Shown: positions 34,967 through 47,391 of the stretch, one piece after another
Layout of the letters: each line of letters begins with the position of its first letter
How positions within the stretch are numbered: the first letter of the stretch is position 1
From: Endocalyx cinctus
Lineage: Eukaryota; Ascomycota; Sordariomycetes; Amphisphaeriales; Apiosporaceae
DNA: 64,000 nt
Direction: 5' to 3'
NCBI GenBank assembly: GCA_001600455.1
Contig: BCKC01000012.1
Coordinates: forward strand, 62,001 to 126,000
Program-made: the position numbers and the translations under genes
Notes under the pieces: model-generated
What the model saw: the letters and a program-made list of their open reading frames with translations, nothing else
What the model was told of the DNA's origin: nothing
The model's database searches: none

Positions 34967-37838
34967 CTACTTGACGATCATATGGTCATTTCCGAAGTTA
35001 TTGCCACGACCCTGTACATAAAAGTTTTCCCGTCCGATTTCCCCGGTCGTGTACTCATTATGATGATAAAGATGATTATTGCTTCTCAACGTAGTATTAT
35101 TAAGCTGATCGTGTTCTCTAGTAGCACCCCTAGGTGAGGTAACGTTATTGTGGTGGTGGATATGATGACGATGGAAGTTTTTGTCCCTACCTGTACCGTA
35201 AACCCCGGGACTGGGACTAAGACTGAGGTAAGGTGTATTGTGATGACGGGGATACGCGGGGGAAATGCTAGCTACGGGCGAAACGGGGCCCGAGCTGTAG
35301 TATCCGTAGCTACCGTTATAACTACTATCGTCGCTGTACAATGCAAATTCAGAGGATGGCAGTGATCGAGGAAGATTCGTCACTAGTGCGGGCAAGAGAA
35401 ACTGAGAGCCCTCTGAAATAGTGTCGCTGTTACCACCATAGTGGCTGAAACCAGCATGAATAGCAGTAGGAGACGAGGGAGACGTGTCGATGTCCATCTC
35501 GATACCCTGCACCATGGCGTTCATCGTCTCTTCGATCGTGTGTTGTTCCAAACCAAGATCTGCATCTTTCGACGCCGCATCCCCATTCGCGTTCTCATCT
35601 TTTACGCGGTGATTATCCTGATGTTCCTCGCCGAGCTCTTCCACGATACTCCCGCCCTGTCGCGTGGTAGGAATAAGAGAAGTATTCGCGATACCCGGCT
35701 CCCAATTTGCCGGGCCGTGGTACGCCGAAGAAGGCAGAGCCGGGCTCAGCGCCGTCTTGGAGCTTCCGGGTGTCTGCCCCGCTATCTTAAGAAGCTGCTC
35801 GGCGAACTTGGTTCGGCTGTTTGGGCTCGAGCTCAGAATCTTGACGAAAAACTCAACGGGGTCAACGTGCACGCTTCCCCTCCCGCCTTGTCTCAGAACG
35901 TCGAGGTCCGAGTTGGCTGCTCCCAACGACGAAGGACCCCTAGATCCTCTAGAGGCGGCAAAGTCGCACGCCCCCAAGACGCTCACGGACCAGGACCCGA
36001 TCTCGAAGATCTTCTCGAATATGCCCATCCCGTGTACCTCGATGGCCGAGCTCGGCAGCGATTGCAGGATAGAGGCCGTATCTCGTGCGATGGATAGAGG
36101 GAACTCGAACGTCATGCTCTCGTGCTCGGCCTTACTAGACACCAAATGCTGCCGAACCGAAGACTGCCAGACGACCAGCCGCAACCACTGCTGGGTCATG
36201 AATAGATCCGCCTTTTGAATCTCGGTAGGCTCGGGCCCGGGTCCGGACTCTATCGTCTCCGCTCTTTCTTCATCTTCCTCTCGTCGTAAGTAAGGGCCGG
36301 CGGAAGGCCTCGGTGTATCGCATCCTCTCTTCGAGCGTTCCGTAAAGTTGAGCGGTTGCGCCAAGCTCTTTTGCAGGTTCAGATACGTAGCGGCCGATAC
36401 CTTCGGATCGCTACCCTCGTTCCAAGCGTTGAGAAAATTCTCGTCGAGCGGTACGTAACTCCGAACTAGTTTCAAAAACCCGGCGTGAATATCCGGAGCC
36501 TCGTATTCGTGGCCCCTGGTCGGCAACCGCGGAGTCTTGCGCAGTATAAGGGGCTTATTACGGAGGATGGCGAAGCTACGCTCCGTGACGAAGAGGATCC
36601 AGAAGACGCGTAGACGACAGAGCTTATCCGTAGCATTCAGATTCTTGTAGGACTTCTCGTCGTGTAGCCGCAGATCGGTCGCCAGATTAAGCGCCTCCCG
36701 AAGGTAGTACCAGCTTTTCCGGTTCTGGTTGATCTCGAAGAAGCTCGTGCTCAGCCAGAAGCTCGATATAACGGCCGAGAGCGAGAGGTCGCCGACAAAG
36801 TCGTACTCTTGAACCGGCAGCTGCCTCACCGCGATGCACTCGTCGAGGAAGAAGCGGCCGACGGCCTCCCAGCTGGGAAACGGTGGCGGCTCCCCGTCCG
36901 TAGACAGCAGCGACTTCCCCGACATGTGAAAGGACGTCAGGGCGCAGAGGGCGTAAACGAGGTTCTTGTTTTTCGGTGTTAATGGTCGCTCTTCAGACAA
37001 CATGTTTCTTACTAGGGGCATGTACAGCAGCGGCATGATGGGGTAGATGTGCTCATAATACAGGTCGACGCACCGGGGTACTAGATCGAGATAATTGCGG
37101 CTATGCGGCCGATAGGCCTCCGTCGTGAATGGCGACACCGGTTCCACGCGATCACTGATAGAAGCGGTCCTCGACCAGGGGAGAAGCTGCGTCTGCGGCG
37201 ATGGCTCCGCGGTCACCGTTGCCGAAGTGAGTGCCGAGCTGAAGGGTTCGTTGAAAGATTCCATCGCATCGCTACCCATACTAGCAGGAATCCGGAATTT
37301 TAGGGCTTCCTCCTTTTCGCCCGCTCGAATGGCATTGATGATCCGACCATGCCCCCTTTTTGGACCCCGTTTCTTAGGGACGTGGTCTCTCCTACATACT
37401 AGGGTCGCGTCTTCGCATTTCTTGCACGGGGACCGGCCATCACAGCGAATCCCTGAGGCCATGGTTAGGTGGTGCTTCAAGACGCTTGAGAATAAAAAAA
37501 CCGAACAAGGAGTGGTTTCAAGATATGAGAGTTTGAGATACATGTTATATGCAAAGGATACGGAGATAAAGGGATCCCGCACGACGAGACAGGGCTGTCG
37601 CGACCTTCTTCCCACCAAATAAGCAGGTAGATTTAGACTTACGCCTCCTTCGACAATGATCGCATACCGCCCTCTTCGTTAGGGATAGGCGCGCAGGCAC
37701 AGACCCAACGCCGCGATTCACGCCGATTTCACCTTCGTCCACCTCTGTTTTCACCGTTTGTTTCGTATCACTAACATCGGATGAGAGGGGAATTACGGGC
37801 GACGATAGCGGTTGTATTATATTGTCGTTACACTGCAT
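34967..37838 (-). CDS. Zn2Cys6 transcription factor with fungal-specific regulatory domain
   Basis: Nuclear DNA-binding regulator. Exon 37838-37643 and exon 37452-34967 give 893 residues. The 190-base intron (donor GTAAGT, branch-like CTAAC, acceptor CAG) lies inside the zinc cluster; splicing yields Cys59, 62, 69, 75, 78 and 85 with the canonical C-X2-C-X6-C-X5-C-X2-C-X6-C spacing. A basic KKRGPKRGHGR linker follows, as in sugar-responsive regulators. The middle region (LVPRCVDLYYEHIYPIMPLLYMPLV onward) is the fungal_trans domain. The C-terminus is disordered, His/Asn-rich. The intron reads open in frame with exon 2, so a naive ORF call begins too early. The target pathway is unknown. Confidence 0.92.
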
Positions 37839-39650
37839 GGCTGAGCATAGGTGTCTTACACCTTGAATCTGTCAAGACATGAGGATACCAAATTTAATAT
37901 TATACTGGATAGAAAACTGGTTCTAAGGAGCGAAAGTTTCCAAGGAGGATCCGTAAGAAAAGTTCAACAACTGAGAAAATAGAGGGAAGAAAAAAAAAAG
38001 AAAGTAAAGAATGATCGAATATGATCTAAAATAAACTGCTCGTTTCTAAAATTGTACACCTATAAGAGAATCTAGAACTTCTTGGTAGGTAAAAATGCGG
38101 GGAAGGTTCCTTTAGGTTTTTGAAGGGTTCTTTTCTTCTTCTCAACGTTTTTCTTTTCTTTCTTTAACTCCTCTCTCTCTCTCTCTTGTCTCCCTTCTTG
38201 AAGGTTATCAAGTACTGTATCATGAGATTTGGATCTAGTGGCCAAAGGGACAAGCCGTTGGCGTCATCGTGAGGAGGTAGGATGCGGAGAGAGCCAATCA
38301 CGAGATACATATCCGTAAATTCGATTGCTTAATAACTATCGTGATATGTGACCCCATTTCGTTATTCGGGTAGCTTTTCTGCGAGCTGGGTGGGAAGGGT
38401 GGTCTTCCCCCATCAGGCCACGCATGCTGTAATGCTTATTAAAGTTGCATGATTCATTGAAATCCGAATCAATCTTATATTACTGAAAAAATTCAATATA
38501 ATTACATTATTATTGCCCATATTGGGAGTTGAGGTATTACTTGACTGCCTCAAGTCGGATGTTTCCGACGGACTAAAGAAGTACCTACGAGACTCATCCG
38601 GGTTAATCAACTCGACGTATACATATGTCTTCACCTTCCTTACAAACACTATGTAAGTTGAATCAATTCTTTTTATATTCACTCTCCTGCAGTCTGCAGC
38701 ATATATTGATTGTACTGGATATATGTCATGTTTTGGTCATGCAGAAAATCCTCTTCATATCCATGGATGTTGCCTTCATTCTTCGATTAATTGCAGGAGA
38801 GAGAAAAAAACAAAAGTAGACTACGTCCTGCCGTGTTACCTGTACCGCCATCTCTTATGTAATGGGTCGCATGGTCAATTTTGACGAACTGCCTTTCAAG
38901 CAGACCGCCAATGCTTAGAAAATCATGAGAAATACTTCGGGATGGGTGGGTGCCAATATTGATCGTCGTCGTTACTGAAGCGAGATGCGATTAATCATCG
39001 ATTGCCTACGACGCCCCGGAAAAGATGTCGATAAGAGTCATCATTCGGCGATGTTTTGCTTTATTGTTTCGGCGATGCAAACGCCCGCTTAAATTGATTC
39101 CACGACCTGCGCGTAAGCGTGTGTGGATTCAAATGCAACTGCACGACATCAAACACTGCCGTAACCGTATTTCCTACTATATATTCAATTTCTCTCACTC
39201 CTACCGTCGGCATCGGTGACGTTCGGCTTCGTCATCACGGTTCAGGTGATGGGGTGGTTTTTTTTTTTTCTTTTTTCTTTCTTCAACCAAAAGGACGCCC
39301 TTGAGGTCGATCGCAGTGAAGTACGGGTTTCCGTATGGCAAAGGCGAGACAAAATGAATATGCTTTAATACGTGTGTGGAAACTAGATCTTTAACGACCA
39401 CATGCCTGAGATACATACTTTCTCTTTACCGAGGGGATGGCCCTGCCGTTTGGTCTAAGCCCGTAGCATAACTATGCTACGATTAGGTCTAAGTAAATTA
39501 CTCATTAGATGTTTTTTTTTTTCGTATGATTTCTCTGTAATTCAGACTTAATAGGGGTAAAAATACCAAGCCGTGTGAAAATTATCTGTAGTTATTCCGT
39601 GATAACGCCGTACTTAATGCGAGGAAGAAACTGTCTAGATAGAAGAGAAT
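37839..39650. other. Intergenic spacer
   Basis: Upstream of the Zn2Cys6 gene and downstream of the Yos9 gene. It has CT-rich runs near 38150-38190 and T-runs near 39256-39280. A few 60-90-codon frames lack family features. I see no gene. Confidence 0.5.
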
Positions 39651-41177
39651 TTACAGGTCTTCTTTGAAGAATTTTTCCTCGCTACCCTCCTCCTTCTTCT
39701 CTTTGCCGGTAGTTTCGCCTTCCTCTTCTGCATCTTCTTCGTCGCCGTCGACTAAGCCGTGCAACTCCCTGATATCCTCTCCCATTTCGACTACTTCTAA
39801 TCTCCACCCCTTGTCGCCCGCCAACTTTTGCAGTTCGTTTTTGAGCTCTTCAATCATCTCCGGGCTAAGATCGAGCTTCTCGAGCTCTTCCGCGCTAAGT
39901 ACGTCGATTTTGCCTCCATCCTCCTTGCTGCTTCCCTGAGCAACCCACTCGACAAAGGCCGCTTGGCTGGTGCTCCTATAATTGCGCGGTGGCATTAGTC
40001 TGTGCGGTTCCTTGCCGTCTTCCCCGTGACCGAGCATCTTTCTACCGCCGACGACGACGCCGCCTATGCTCAGGGGCATCTTGTTCGCTTGTTTACTCTG
40101 CCCCACCATAGCAGCTTGGGCCTCGAGCGTCTTTCGAGCGTGCCAGTCTACCTGCTCTGCCTCGGATACGATAGTCCTGCAGCTAATGATATTTGCCCTC
40201 TCCTCCTTCGGGGGTTGGAACGCGACGTCGACGCATAGGCGCGGCGTGTTGACGACCATCAGATATGCGCACGTGGTTACCTCCTTAATCCAGCCAATGC
40301 GATCCTGAGTGGTTCCTGGTGCGCAGTGATACTGCACCTCGATCGTACGCTCGCGACCGGTCAGGTCGCAGAGAGTTCCGTCACCCATCCTCTGAACCAG
40401 ATATCGTTGGTCACCCTTAACCTGAAGTTCGGTATTAGGAGGCGCTAGGTTACTTTTCTGTCCTTGCTGGCTAGACCCGGACTTCCCGCGGCGCGAGGCC
40501 GGACTCATATCCGTTACTCTTCCCAGCATGTACTCCGCTGTATTAGGATCGCGCACGGGCGGGCCGCTCTTCACGCTCGCCGGGAGAGCGTGAAACTGCA
40601 CGACATCCTGACCGTAGCAAAACCTGTAACTCCACCATCCGGACATATAATAGAGACAATCCTGGTTCTCCAGTTCGTTGACGAGATCCCAACCATGAGC
40701 GGAAGCTCTAGCTAATTCGCGCGCCTCTTCGGCCTTGGCTAGCTCCGACGCGGTTTTGTTCGGAGCAGGCGGGGTTTCGATAACGGGGATCGCGCAAAGG
40801 TAGCGATTGGGCGGCATGCTCATGATTTCGAAGGACTCTGGATTTTTTTGGTCGCTATCTTCGTTTCCCGCGGAGACTCGGACACTGGCGGCTAAATCGG
40901 TTTGACTGGCGAATTCGGCATCGTAGTTGGGGTGAGATGGGTCGGCCTTCTCGACAAGAGCTCGGGCCTCTGATTCTGATATATAGGTATCTGAAAATAC
41001 GATTTCAAACTTGAGAACAGATGAATAATATTAGACTGACAAGCATAGAAAGAGTACGGAAGAGAGGCGATAATTTACCTGCGGATAAGCTAGAAGGTCG
41101 TGATGAATGCTGAAGCCAGGCGTACGAGCTCCACAGAGCTGTAGCCAGCTTAGGAAAAGTAACTGGTGACGGCGCAT
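39651..41177 (-). CDS. YOS9: ER lectin Yos9/OS-9-like protein
   Basis: ER-lumenal lectin of ER-associated degradation that reads trimmed N-glycans on misfolded glycoproteins and passes them to the Hrd1 complex. Exon 41177-41079 and exon 41009-39651 (donor GTAAAT, acceptor AAG) give 485 residues. There is a signal peptide (about 1-17), then the OS-9 N-terminal part. The MRH lectin domain starts around Cys151, with the diagnostic Trp-Trp pair (158-159) in SGWWSYRFC and later RTIEVQYHC and CAYLMVVNTPRLC. The C-terminus is acidic and ends KEDL, which looks like a variant HDEL/KDEL retrieval signal. Confidence 0.93.
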
Positions 41178-44100
41178 TGATGCCGCTTATTCCAATAGTA
41201 TATTCACATGGAAGCAAGTGAAATACCACAAATAAAATGCGCGGTAATATTTGAATCCAAACCGGATTGCTAGGTATTCTGTAAATTGTATTCGCTGATA
41301 TGGTCAATCCTTATTGAACTAACTAATGATAACGGCGAAGGTGTCAACATCATCAAGTAGTAAATTATCTAGGGTGTATAGCCATAACCTGGAGGTAGGA
41401 ATATCTATTTACAGATTATGCAATAAACCGACATTAAGAGTAGTGTCCATACTTTAGCTGTGTCTAGCAGTCTAGGTACTGTGTAGTACTATGTATACCC
41501 GTGCAGTCGTGGACCTGTCCAGCCGTGGTAGGTACCTAGGTAGGTATTACGGAATATGTCGTTACTAATAAGAATAAGATGTGCCGCTTATGATTCTATG
41601 GTTGAAGGTATACACAGCAGGTATCTTTTGTTTCTTATCGTTTATCGCTGTTCTACTATCTTATCCTATCTGCCTATTACCTAAAATTATGAAATACCTG
41701 CTTGTAGGTACCCATGCATCGATGTATGGATGCGTGTGCGTATACTATGTACATTCATGGATATACATACCTACCTAGCCTACCTAGGGTAGTACATTGT
41801 TGAAGTAAAAGTATTGGGATAAGAAGCATGACTTTGAATGATTTTAGTCTGTTTGTCTAAAATCAACTACCAGCGTTGAGTGAGATAGAGAGAGTTAAGG
41901 CTCGGAAAAGAAGCTCCTAGGAGATCATTAATTAGATTTTGTTGATACCATTAGGCTCCCATTTACCTATAACGCTAGGTTAGGCGAATACATATAATGA
42001 TAGTTAGTATATTGAGGGAGATGAGGTCGGATCGGTATCCGATCACAGACTTGCCTGACCTGAGCTCTGTCGAAACCTGACCCGGGATCCGATGGAATCT
42101 CCTGCATACTTACCCAAGTACCCAAGGCAAACGATCATTGGGAACAAAAAAAAAATCGATGCCACCCACACTATTCCTTGGTGAAGTTTCCATTTCGCCA
42201 TCAAAATCCCCGAATAGCAAGTCCCGGTTATGAACAGGTCCATGCAATCACTAAGTGCCGATTTTGCCGAGACTGATCGCTTCGCATCGAAATTGCCCAG
42301 GTGAAGTGGTGTATTACCATCACCGTAAATCCGACTTTGAAATTGCCCTTTTCCTATCCCACTACGTGCATGAAATATTAAATTGTTTAGATTTGTTCTC
42401 AGATACACTAAATAAGACGTTTTTGACAGAAAGACCCCCCCCCTCAAGACTTTCGGTGCCCCTTTCTGTCAACTGTCAATCTTCACCGATGACGTGATGG
42501 TTGATATATCATATTTGGGAAAGGTTTATATGTAGGTGAATGCCATGCTGTCACCGCGTCGAAACCGGCTATGTCATTAGGATTTGGAGATTTGATCCGA
42601 GCTGACGGTCCAGGAACGAGAAGCCTGACTTATATCACTCATCATCTTCGTCGGGCGATCTAAGCGAATGTAATGGCAATCTTTGTGAAACTCGAAATCA
42701 CGGCGAAATCACCGTTTCTTATGCCGAGGATTTACTATTATTGATTTACCTGGCTGGGAATAGAAATGTATCCATGTCAAAAGACGTATATTTGTACATG
42801 CCATACTGTTGATACATCCGGTTAGGATACATCAGTCAATTTAGGAATGTACTTGTATACACAAGTATATATGTGTGTAAAAGAAATATAGGATGGCTAC
42901 GGTATCGAGAGGAAAACAAGTGAAACGCAGCAACGTTCAGGAGCTCGTCCAACAATCGATGCCAAACTTCTATCGTGTGTTCTGGAATATGTTTTGGGAT
43001 TAGCACGATGGATAATTCGTAATACTACGTTTTCGTTTCCAGGTACGTTCGGTCGCGAAAGAAATTAAAAAAAAAAAAAAAAAAAAAAAGGATTGAAATG
43101 GAACGCGGGTACGGATCAACGCTGATCTATTCATACTTACACCGAAACTGAAAGAACTTGGTGATGAGCGCTTAAAAGAAAAGGATTATTGAAATAGTGC
43201 ACTAATGCTGGGCACATATCTGTGAAGCACCTTACGCGATAATCGTTGACCAGTCAAACGGTTTAGCAGGGCTGTCGCCTCACTTTTTTTTTTTTCTTCT
43301 CCTTTGAACCTATCGAGAGCCAATAAATACTGCATTCGCCTCGCACAGTGATTCGTTCAGTGGCTGAAATGGCCTGAGGCAAATGCTTGCAGGTAAGTTT
43401 AGACCAGTAATAATTCGTGCATGTTAGGGTACAGCAGGGCAAGGTTATTCATTATTCAAGTACGTAGGGTATAATACAGTTTATACTGTACATTTTACAC
43501 TAGTTGCAAGGAAACCGACCAGCCAGCTTACGACGACATGGGACCTTTGGTTATAGGATTTATAAGTACATTGATCTTTTTTTTTTCGACGGATTGGGGA
43601 TAGCGCATTTGCTGCTTTTACTTAGGCTCGGCTCAGTCACTTATCAGTCAAGTCCATGTTCTGAGTAGTTGTATTTATGCATAGTTATGGATAAGTTATG
43701 CGAAGAAAACGGAGCTTAAAGAAAACAGTACTCCGTAAGGTTAGACACTACAAGTGTGGCTTGTTAAAGAAATATACTTAATTTTAGACGTTTTTAACTT
43801 GAAAGGTTAGCCATTTTTGGCCTCGAGGGTTGGTTATTTCTAGCTCTTGTCACCGATACAGTATCGGAAGTATACCATTCGAAAAACAACTGATGAATTT
43901 CTTCTAATAAGGTTGAGGAAGGAAGGGTAAGAAGGAGAGAGCAATCAATGAGATGCACATGGTGGTCCGAGAGGGTTATCAAATGAACGGAATCCCCAGT
44001 TACTTGTAGGTAGGTACTATAATATAGTAGAAGAAGGCTTTTTATATTTAGAAAGTTTCCCCAAGAAATTTTCCAGCTATACCACTAGGTCTTGATAGAC

Positions 44101-44578
44101 TCAGACAATATCTAGTCGTATATCCTTAGACTTTTGCATCATTCTACTATAGGATATTTCTTCAAAGACCTGGGCTTTGACAACATTTTTAGCTTCGAGA
44201 GTTGAACATTTTTGGTTTCGATGGTTAGTTAATTTTTGCTGCGTGGAGATTCGTTACTGAGCCACAACGTACATGGACATTCGTTACTAATCTACAACTT
44301 AACTTAAACGGATAACTATCCGTAATAAAAATCATTACATTAAAAAATTAGTTACGGAGAAAGAAGTTATGCAAATTTCTAATTTATAATAGGCCTAGAA
44401 TCCGGTTTAAAGCGGCGTGCTTCAAGTATACATCGAGCACCTAATCCCTACTGTAAAACCTATTTATCGGGTTAACCTTGGTTGGGTCATCTCCATTTTC
44501 CATGCATCTTAACTCTTGTAAAATGTAGGAAATATATACATATACATATACGTAGTAGTATAATATAATGCGTATATC

Positions 44579-44613
<35 letters not shown>

Positions 44614-47391
44614 TCCAGGGATGGGTTCACATTGAGCACGAGGTTCTCCCTTGCAGACCGCCAACGCAGCCAATTCCACCTCTCGCTAGTAGACAAGGGT
44701 GGATCTTTTAATCGCGATTGCTTCCTGAAAGATTTGCTCTCCGACGTGATAGGCCGACTGTTGTGACCCAATTAATTATCACGTTGATCATCGATCCAGT
44801 AATCCTAAACTGGCATGCATCATGCGGTTGACGAGATTTATCTGTAGATATTGTAATGTAATGTAATATGCTATGTGGTTTGTGTCTAATAACTAGGAAC
44901 TAACGAGAAAAATAAAATAGGGTATGATTCCTTTCTCTCTACCGCCCGCTGCAGTTTTTACGAGAGTGTATCGTAGTATACATATGCACTACGCACGCTG
45001 CCGTTGTGTCTGTCATTCAGATTGGTAATGAATAGTTGCCTATAGAAGGAAAGTCGAAGAAATCTCTTACTCGAAAATGACTCGGGTACTATCTTATATG
45101 TATACGAGTAGAAGCTCATCGGAAGGGAGACCATGTTCGGGCTTGGACTGCAGATTATAATAGAAAAGGCATGCCATGCCAACTCATGATCAAAAACGAG
45201 GGTACATATTGAAATAAGACGGGATAAAAGTAAGTGAAATATGCAGTGTCGGATGCACATACATATATCCATATCGTTGTAGAGATAGATCTATCTACCT
45301 AGTCACGCTATCTACTTTACCACGTTGTCAACGGTGCTACCGGTATGATATGTAGTGTACACCACCTGAAACTGGGTCAAGATTAGCGTACCTACATATA
45401 TCATACACATCAAAATATATACCTACCTAGATACGTATAGGTATTTCCATTTCTTTTAATCAAAGGCCGCTTTTCTAGTACAAAGTATAATATACACAAT
45501 TATCGGCAGGGACGGATGGTAGAATCAATCGAGGTTCGGTGATCCAAGAATTTGCTTGTATTCTCCACCGAGCACAATATCGTCAAAACCTTTCGAGATG
45601 AATTGATATGTGATATTGTATATACAAATCCCTACGTAAAGTATACGTATCGAAGTAAGCTGGCAAACATATCTATACTAGTATGTATGTGTACACGGTA
45701 GGTAAGTAGGTAGATAGGAGGTAGGTATATACACTACATAGGTAGTGTAGTATGTAGACTACATATATGGATGTATGTATATCCTTGGGTTGTGCTACGT
45801 CACTTGAGCCTGGCTCCCCCCTGTAAGTAAGATCAAAGATGCCGGGGTGTTCTGAACAGAAGTTCTTTTTCTTCTTCTTATTCTTTTCGTTTCGCAAGCT
45901 ACGACCTATTAAGGTGACCGATATTTCTTTATGGTGGTGTAGGTAAGGTTGAACTCATTGTGCATACTGGATACTGGATATATATTGCATGCATCGGTGC
46001 CAATAGATGCATCCCGCGACATGGTTTAAACAAAGAAGGATGGGTGGATAATTGGTAATGTAGTTCCCAAGTTCCAAGTCCTGCAAGACCGAGACATCGC
46101 AGCCAGCTCATCCTGTCATCCACGATGGTCGATTGTAGTGGATGCTTTGCTGCGTTGGCGTTGGCTTTGCGTTGGCTCGCCCATCATTCATCCTACCCAC
46201 CCACACGCACGAATTCGGATAAGATCCAAATGAAGATATGAATTATTCTATCCCTTTCCTACTCTTTTTTTTTACACACATTTTTCCCTACTTGTTATTA
46301 AAAAAAAAAAAAAAAAAAGCAAGCCGGTAAGAGAGGCATAAGAGGGAGAAAGAAAAAAGATAGGCAAATTCAAGTCTTAGTAAAAACAAAAATCAGGTGT
46401 GCTGTCGTCTTGAACTGCTATCTGTCACATCACAAATACTACCCTACCTTATTATATGTAAGTGGTTAAAATATATGATATTTGATCGAAATAACTTTAA
46501 TATATATATACTTAAGTATATATTTAATGGTTTTCTTCGTCTTATCTTGTACTAAAATGTATGTACATCAGTAGTGAAAAAGTATTTACAAAGTCCCCGG
46601 ATTATATACGCTGCTTTTTACGGTATTACAAGGTTACCGGCACTGCCAGGGAAAACAAACCCTGGACAAGCGCTGCTTAGCCAAGAAGTCGATCTGAACC
46701 CACCTATAATTCTCGTAAATTAAATAGCTGCATATACTCCATATACCACACTACATACGCTATAGTTACAGAAGGGGAATAAGTAAACCACAGACCCACA
46801 GTGTGCCCATGCACCTAAAGCCTCATCTCAACTTGACTGGTACATAACAAACCATTCGTCGTCTGTTTGTGCCATCGAAGCCTCCTCTCTCGCCATCTTC
46901 TTTCTTTTCTCCATTGTTTAACAGATCAAATATTACAACACGCCTTTTTATATATTTATTATTATTATTATTATTATTTTGATAATTTGTTCTCCACCTC
47001 TCTTAAGGGAACATTTATTCCTTTCATTTTCAAACCTCGTGCTTTTAAAACGGACGAGTTTTACAAGACATCATTCATCCTTGTTATCCAGTCTTCACTA
47101 TATACGTATATAAAAGAAAGCAAGAAAATAGGGCTGTCTGTCTCGGAGAAAGCAATAAAAAAAACGAAACGTGGTGTTCGTTCGAGAAATATTCAAAGTA
47201 AAAGGGAAAAGTAAAGCGACAGGAAAAAGAGAAGGATAGTAGGCAAATCGCATTAAACGCCTGTCGTTTAATCTGTCCTGTTTTCATTGCTTCGTTTCGC
47301 CTCGCCTCGCTTTGCTTTGCCTCGCCTTGCCTTGCCCTATTTGCTCGCGAAATATACAAGTTGATAGCGAGTTGTTTAGTTACTCTATAAC
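41178..47391. other. Very long repeat-rich intergenic spacer
   Basis: About 6.2 kb between divergent genes, the longest gap here. It holds TAGGTACC-type palindromes (near 41530, 41705, 44008, 45420), an A-run at 43070-43090, a T/A hairpin near 44579-44613, degenerate 23-32-base repeats near 43803-43840 and 44184-44310, an A-run near 46300-46317, (TTA)n near 46957-46978 and 5-base CCTCG/CTTTG units near 47295-47335 in the probable leader of the next gene. No gene is supported; a 134-codon minus frame near 42043-42447 lacks an ATG start and family features. Confidence 0.55.
44579..44613. repeat. T24-A11 perfect inverted homopolymer
   Basis: A run of 24 T is followed directly by 11 A, so the transcript or single strand can fold as an A/T hairpin. 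Such tracts are also assembly-sensitive. Confidence 0.8.

Noticed and set aside
42043..42447. Minus-strand 134-codon frame with a DGNTPLHL stretch that recalls ankyrin repeats
   Set aside because: Only a handful of matching residues, non-ATG frame start, and nothing ankyrin-like before or after it.
46867..47214. Plus-strand 115-codon frame before the zinc finger gene
   Set aside because: Non-ATG start, Tyr/Lys-rich from TTA and AAA repeats; more likely 5' leader or promoter.
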